Shown: positions 6,268-9,641 of the stretch, one piece after another | Position numbering within the stretch: position 1 is the first letter of the stretch | Layout of the letters: each line of letters opens with the position of its first letter | Origin: Kiloniellales bacterium | GTDB lineage: Bacteria; Pseudomonadota; Alphaproteobacteria; Kiloniellales; JAKSDN01 | Reading direction: 5' to 3' | Length of the DNA: 9,641 bases | NCBI GenBank assembly: GCA_022360075.1 | Contig: JAKSDN010000276.1 | Coordinates: forward strand, 1 to 9,641 | Notes under the pieces: generated by a model | What the model saw: only the letters and a program-made list of their open reading frames with translations | Databases searched by the model: none | Told to the model about the DNA's origin: nothing | Made by a program: the position numbers and the translations under genes

Positions 6268-7494
6268 TCAGTCCGGGAGGTGTAGCCTCGCAGCTTCGCG
6301 GGTCACGCTTCGCCGCCCGCGCTTGAAGGCCATCAGCACCGGCGCCAGTTCCGCCACGGCGGTCCGCGGATCTTCGCAATCGAGCACGACCAAGTCGGCG
6401 GCCTTGCCGACCGCGAGGCCGTAGTCCTTCAGATTCATGAGCGCAGCCGAGCGCGACGTCACCATCTTGAAGCACTCAAGGATGTCGGTGCCGGCGCCGA
6501 CCTGGGCGACGTTGGCGTAGAGATTGGCCATGCGGACGAGCGAACAGTCGCCGAAGGGCGTGAAGGGGTTGAGCACGTTGTTGGTCGAGAGCGAGCAGTT
6601 GACTCCGGCGTGAAGCAGCTTGTGGCAGGCGGTCACGCCGCGCATCACGCTGTGATCCATGTGCCGGCCCATCAGATAGAGATCGGTCGCCGGCAGCACG
6701 GTCAGCGCCACGCCGGCATCCGCCATGCGCCGAGCGGCCTTGTCGAAGAGATCCGGCGCGGCCGCCGACAGCTTGGTGACGTGGCCGATCGCGACCCGGC
6801 CTCCGTAGCCGTATTCCTCGGTGCGTTGGCAGACGTGAAGCAGGTCGAGGTCGTCGGGGTCGGGACCGAAATCGAGATGCATGTCGATGTCGATGTCGAA
6901 GGCGCGGGCCATCTCGAAGACGCGGTCGATCTGGCCGTGCGGATCGCTGTCGGTATAGGGCGCTGCGCCGACGACCTTGCCGCCGCTTTCGAGCGCCTCG
7001 ATCATCAGCTCGTCGGTGCCGGGATTGTTGAGCAGTCCTTCCTGCGGGAAGATGCAGATCTCGATGTCGATGGCCCAGCGATAGTCCTCGATCAGGGGCA
7101 GGACGCCCTTGAGGCCGCGCAGCCCGATCACCGGATCGACCTCCAGGTGCGTGCGCAGATGGGTCGTGCCGTTGAGAATGCACTTCTCCAGGGTGCGCCG
7201 GGCCCGCGCGTTGACGTCCTCCGGCGTGAAGGCGGTCTTGACCCGGGCGACTTCCCGGATCGCTTCCTCGATGTCGCCGCGCTCGGCCTCGCAGCGTTCG
7301 AGAATGCAGGACTTGTCGAGGTGAATGTGGGATTCGACGAAGCCGGGCGAAACGAGGCGACCGCCGAGATCGTGTGTCTCGCCTTCGGCGGACAAGCCGG
7401 GCTGGATCGCGACGATCTTGCCGCCGTCGATGCCGATATCGGTCAGCGTTTCCGGATGATCGACCAGGCGAGCGTGCCTGAGAATGAGGTCCAT
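6268..7494 (-). CDS. Amidohydrolase-superfamily protein, cytosine deaminase / AtzC-like, atypical active site
   Basis: A 408-residue metal-dependent hydrolase fold. The N-terminal beta-sandwich strand (DLILRHARLVD) and the composite C-terminal strands (GKAADLVVLDCEDP) flank the barrel. SPGFVESHIHLDKS gives metal ligands His56 and His58, followed by the CodA/AtzC-type LDKS. RTHLEVDP (Arg114, His116), FPQEG (Gln151, Glu152), His206 (MHLDFG) and His238 (GHVTK) follow in the CodA order. Two positions break the pattern: the catalytic Glu of CodA (HxDE) is Phe209, and the metal/catalytic Asp of CodA and AtzC is Asn305 (STNNVLNPF). A cytosine deaminase is therefore unlikely; the substrate and even hydrolase activity are open. 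It starts 25 bp after the DapA-like gene on the same strand, with only a weak ribosome-binding site, so it is probably the last gene of that operon. Confidence 0.82.
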   Translation of the reverse strand: MDLILRHARLVDHPETLTDIGIDGGKIVAIQPGLSAEGETHDLGGRLVSPGFVESHIHLDKSCILERCEAERGDIEEAIREVARVKTAFTPEDVNARARRTLEKCILNGTTHLRTHLEVDPVIGLRGLKGVLPLIEDYRWAIDIEICIFPQEGLLNNPGTDELMIEALESGGKVVGAAPYTDSDPHGQIDRVFEMARAFDIDIDMHLDFGPDPDDLDLLHVCQRTEEYGYGGRVAIGHVTKLSAAAPDLFDKAARRMADAGVALTVLPATDLYLMGRHMDHSVMRGVTACHKLLHAGVNCSLSTNNVLNPFTPFGDCSLVRMANLYANVAQVGAGTDILECFKMVTSRSAALMNLKDYGLAVGKAADLVVLDCEDPRTAVAELAPVLMAFKRGRRSVTREAARLHLPD

Positions 7495-7519
7495 CGCAGC
7501 TACCTACGGCTGGCCGTTT

Positions 7520-8476
7520 TCACAGCTCGGCGGCCGCGACTTGCATCAGGGCCCCGCTCGCCCGCAAGGCCTCGCGCAGGCCGTCATGTTCCGCCTCGGG
7601 CGTGGCGCTGTAGGGCGGGAGCATGGCGTCGGAAGGAAAGCGCCCCAAGAGCTTGAGGCAGGTCTTGAGCCGAGCGTTCGCCCGGCCGCCCGGCGTGGCG
7701 CGATAGATCGCGCGCGCCAAGGGATAGATCCGCTCATGCTGCGCGCGCGCGGCGGCGAGGTCCCGATCGCGCATGGCTTGATAGAGCGCGACGATGGGCT
7801 CGGGGATGACCGAAGCCAGGCTCACGAGGCTGCCTTCGCTGCCGATCGCATAGCCGGTGAAGAGATGCTCGTCGCCCGAGGCCATGACCGCGACCTGGGG
7901 CGCGACTGCCTTGATCAGGCGGCGGGTCTGCTCATAGGCCGCGACTTCCCAGCTACCCTCCTTGATGGCGACGACGCGGGGCAGGACGGCCAGGCGCTCG
8001 AGGACCTCGGGCCTGTAGGCCATGCAGCCTGCGCGGATCGAGCCTTGAAACAGCATGATTGGACAGCTCGTCGCCTCGATGATCCGGCGATGGTGGTCGA
8101 CCGCCATGTCGTCGTCCTGGAAGAGCGCCCAACCGTTCGGCGGAAAGACCATGACGGCATCGGCTCCCGATGCCTCGAGATCGCGGGCGAGCCGCGCCGC
8201 CTCCAGGCCGCTTTCGCAATTGACGCCGGCGACGATGATGGCCCGGTCGCCGACCGTGGCGGCCGCTGTTTCGACGACCCGTCGTTGCTTGCTCGGGCCG
8301 AGAAGAAAGTTCTCGCCGGCGTGCCCGTTGACCAGGAATCCCGCTATGCCCTCCGTCTCGGCAAGCCATCGCAGCAGGGCAGGGAAGGTCGCCTCGTCGA
8401 AGGTGAGATCGGGCCGGAGCGGGCAGGGCGTGGAGGGATAGATGCCCTCGAAGGGCTTGTCACCGGTCGGGATCAT
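7520..8476 (-). CDS. DapA / N-acetylneuraminate lyase family protein, not a genuine dihydrodipicolinate synthase
   Basis: A 318-residue class I aldolase-type TIM barrel; family members are usually 290-310 residues. The Schiff-base Lys is Lys172 in VVAIKEGS. The GTTGE loop of dihydrodipicolinate synthase is replaced by GHAGE (51-55), and the strand that carries the catalytic Tyr of the family (LYN) reads LFQ, with Phe143 in that place. The C-terminal helices (GGRANARLKTCLKLLG) are intact. The Lys suggests imine chemistry on a 2-oxo acid; loss of the Tyr and the Thr pair argues against lysine biosynthesis and suggests an altered aldolase, dehydratase or hydratase. The start at 8476 has a strong GGAGG (complement of 8485-8489) 8 nt upstream, inside the 18-bp gap from the preceding aminotransferase, which indicates an operon. 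Confidence 0.85.
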   Translation of the reverse strand: MIPTGDKPFEGIYPSTPCPLRPDLTFDEATFPALLRWLAETEGIAGFLVNGHAGENFLLGPSKQRRVVETAAATVGDRAIIVAGVNCESGLEAARLARDLEASGADAVMVFPPNGWALFQDDDMAVDHHRRIIEATSCPIMLFQGSIRAGCMAYRPEVLERLAVLPRVVAIKEGSWEVAAYEQTRRLIKAVAPQVAVMASGDEHLFTGYAIGSEGSLVSLASVIPEPIVALYQAMRDRDLAAARAQHERIYPLARAIYRATPGGRANARLKTCLKLLGRFPSDAMLPPYSATPEAEHDGLREALRASGALMQVAAAEL

Positions 8477-8484
8477 CGTCCTTT

Positions 8485-8489
8485 CCTCC
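8485..8489 (-). promoter_or_regulatory. Ribosome-binding site GGAGG for the DapA-family gene
   Basis: It lies 8 nt before the ATG at 8476 on the minus strand, within the 18-bp gap after the aminotransferase stop codon, and confirms that start. Confidence 0.7.
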
Positions 8490-8494
8490 CTGCT

Positions 8495-9641
8495 TCAGGT
8501 TCCGGGGCGCCAGGCGCCTTCCGCGACCAACTCGTCGGCGGTGCGCCTCACGGCCCGTTCCGTCCTTGCCACGATCTCGTCGACCTCGTCGCGCGTCACG
8601 ACGAGCGGCGGTGAGTAGCCGAGCATGTCGCCATCGGGCAACGGCCGTACGATCAGGCCTTCGCTGCGACAGGCGGCGGCGAGGCGTGGTCCTACCTGCA
8701 GCGCGGGATCGAACAGCCTGCGGCGGGCCTGGTCCGCGACGAATTCGACGCAGGCGAGCAGGCCTACGGCGCGCACGTCTCCGACCATCTCGTGGTCGGC
8801 GAAGGTCTCGCGCAGGCGCTGGAGCAGGTAGGCGCCCGTGGTTCCGGCCTTCTCCGTCAAGCCTTCCCGTTCGATGATGTCGAGATTGGCGAGACCGACG
8901 GCGGCGCCCAGCGGATGTCCGGCATAGGTGAAGCCGTGGGAGAAGGGACCGTACGTGCGCGAACCCTCCTCGAGGACGGACCAGACGCGCTCTCCGATAA
9001 CGCTGCCCGCCAGTGGAAAGTAGCCGCTGGTCAGGCCCTTCGAGATCGTCATCATGTCGGGCTTCATGGCGTAGTAGTCGGCGCCGAAGTTCACGCCGAG
9101 CCGGCCGAAGCCGCAGACCACCTCGTCGGACACCAGCAGAACGTCGTGCTTGTCCAGGACGGCCTGGATCTTCTCCCAATAGCCGCGGGGCGACGGCAGG
9201 ATGCCGCCGACGCCGACGACCGGCTCCGCGAAGAAGGCGGCCACCGTCTCGGGTCCTTCATCCTCGATCAGGGCATCGAGCCGCTCGGCGCAGTCTTGCG
9301 AGAAAGCCTCTTCACTCATGTCGGGGTCGGGGCGCCGGAAGTAGTAGGGAGCCACGGTGTGACGGACCCGGTCGATCGGCAGGTCGAAAGCCTTGTGGAA
9401 CTTCGGCACGCCGGAGAGGCTGCCGGCGGTGACCGTGAGACCGTGGTAGGCGCGCTCGCGGGCGATCAGCTTCTTCTTCTTCGGGCGACCGAGAACGTTG
9501 TTGTAGTACCAGATGATCTTCGCCTGGGTTTCGTGGGCGTCGGAACCCTGCAGGCCCCAGAAGATCTTGCTCATTCCGGGCGGGCAGAGGTCGAGGACAC
9601 GATCGGTCAGGCGGATCGCCGGCTCGCTCGAGTGGCCCGCA
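8495..9641 (-). CDS. Class III PLP aminotransferase, omega-amino acid / amine:pyruvate type (5' end outside window)
   Basis: The frame is open through the window edge: in-frame codons upstream of Met 9574 read SSEPAIRLTDRVLDLCPPGM, so that Met is internal and about 80 N-terminal residues are missing. About 382 codons are seen of an expected 440-460. Landmarks are LQGSDAHETQAKI (phosphate-binding region), RERAYHGLT, EPVVGVGG, SDEVVCGFGR with the Asp that pairs with the PLP ring, and MTISKGLTSGYFPLAG with the PLP Lys encoded at 9040-9038. GFTYAGHPLGAAVGLANLD and VGDVRAVGLLACVEFV complete the fold. The family includes transaminases of taurine, beta-alanine, putrescine and omega-amino acids, usually with pyruvate as acceptor. 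Specificity cannot be read here. It is the first visible gene of a three-gene minus-strand operon; its promoter lies beyond the window. Confidence 0.9.
   Translation of the reverse strand, partial: AGHSSEPAIRLTDRVLDLCPPGMSKIFWGLQGSDAHETQAKIIWYYNNVLGRPKKKKLIARERAYHGLTVTAGSLSGVPKFHKAFDLPIDRVRHTVAPYYFRRPDPDMSEEAFSQDCAERLDALIEDEGPETVAAFFAEPVVGVGGILPSPRGYWEKIQAVLDKHDVLLVSDEVVCGFGRLGVNFGADYYAMKPDMMTISKGLTSGYFPLAGSVIGERVWSVLEEGSRTYGPFSHGFTYAGHPLGAAVGLANLDIIEREGLTEKAGTTGAYLLQRLRETFADHEMVGDVRAVGLLACVEFVADQARRRLFDPALQVGPRLAAACRSEGLIVRPLPDGDMLGYSPPLVVTRDEVDEIVARTERAVRRTADELVAEGAWRPGT

Noticed and set aside
6042..6326. 94-codon plus-strand frame in the convergent spacer
   Set aside because: No recognisable motif or good ribosome-binding site, and it runs into the 3' end of the amidohydrolase gene on the other strand.
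5108..6475. Long minus-strand open frame (455 codons) across the phosphonopyruvate hydrolase gene and the convergent spacer
   Set aside because: Composition is that of a high-GC antisense shadow (rich in Arg, Gly, Asp, His), with no recognisable domain, and it overlaps two well-supported genes.
7520..8476. Annotation as dapA (lysine biosynthesis)
   Set aside because: The catalytic Tyr and Thr-Thr motif are missing, and the neighbours are catabolic-type enzymes.
6610..8614. Long plus-strand open frames opposite the amidohydrolase and DapA-family genes
   Set aside because: They are antisense shadows of high-GC genes with no domain signatures.

Overview
The window is GC-rich, tightly packed bacterial DNA. 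Its gene families (a PotC-type ABC permease, a monomeric sarcosine-oxidase-like flavoprotein, an ornithine cyclodeaminase-family protein, a LysR regulator and an AatA-type aminotransferase) and its base composition suggest a proteobacterium, most likely an alphaproteobacterium. That placement is inference. I see no rRNA, tRNA, CRISPR array, insertion sequence or phage gene. It reads as a catabolic and transport region for amino acids or amino-acid-like compounds.

Layout, plus strand (2-6010): the 3' end of an ABC permease; a FAD-dependent amine/amino-acid oxidoreductase; a 37-codon remnant that looks like the start of a type I phosphodiesterase (alkaline phosphatase superfamily) gene; an ornithine cyclodeaminase/mu-crystallin family protein; a 263-bp spacer with a GC hairpin and an ATTTCGA/TCGAAAT inverted repeat; a LysR regulator; a class I aminotransferase; and, overlapping it by 4 bp, a PEP mutase/isocitrate lyase superfamily protein. 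The last one resembles phosphonopyruvate hydrolase rather than PEP mutase. Layout, minus strand (9641-6268): a class III aminotransferase (5' end outside the window), a DapA/N-acetylneuraminate lyase family protein and a CodA/AtzC-like amidohydrolase, probably one operon. The two blocks converge on a 257-bp spacer (6011-6267) in which I see only a weak hairpin.

The best-supported biology is a compact phosphonoalanine module: regulator, then transaminase (phosphonoalanine to phosphonopyruvate), then phosphonopyruvate hydrolase (phosphonopyruvate to pyruvate plus phosphate). The permease, flavoprotein and cyclodeaminase-like genes upstream could supply or process related amino compounds, but that link rests on proximity only. 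The minus-strand trio has no pathway I recognise. Its aldolase-like and amidohydrolase-like members both lack residues that are key in the textbook enzymes, which makes it the most likely place for undescribed chemistry.
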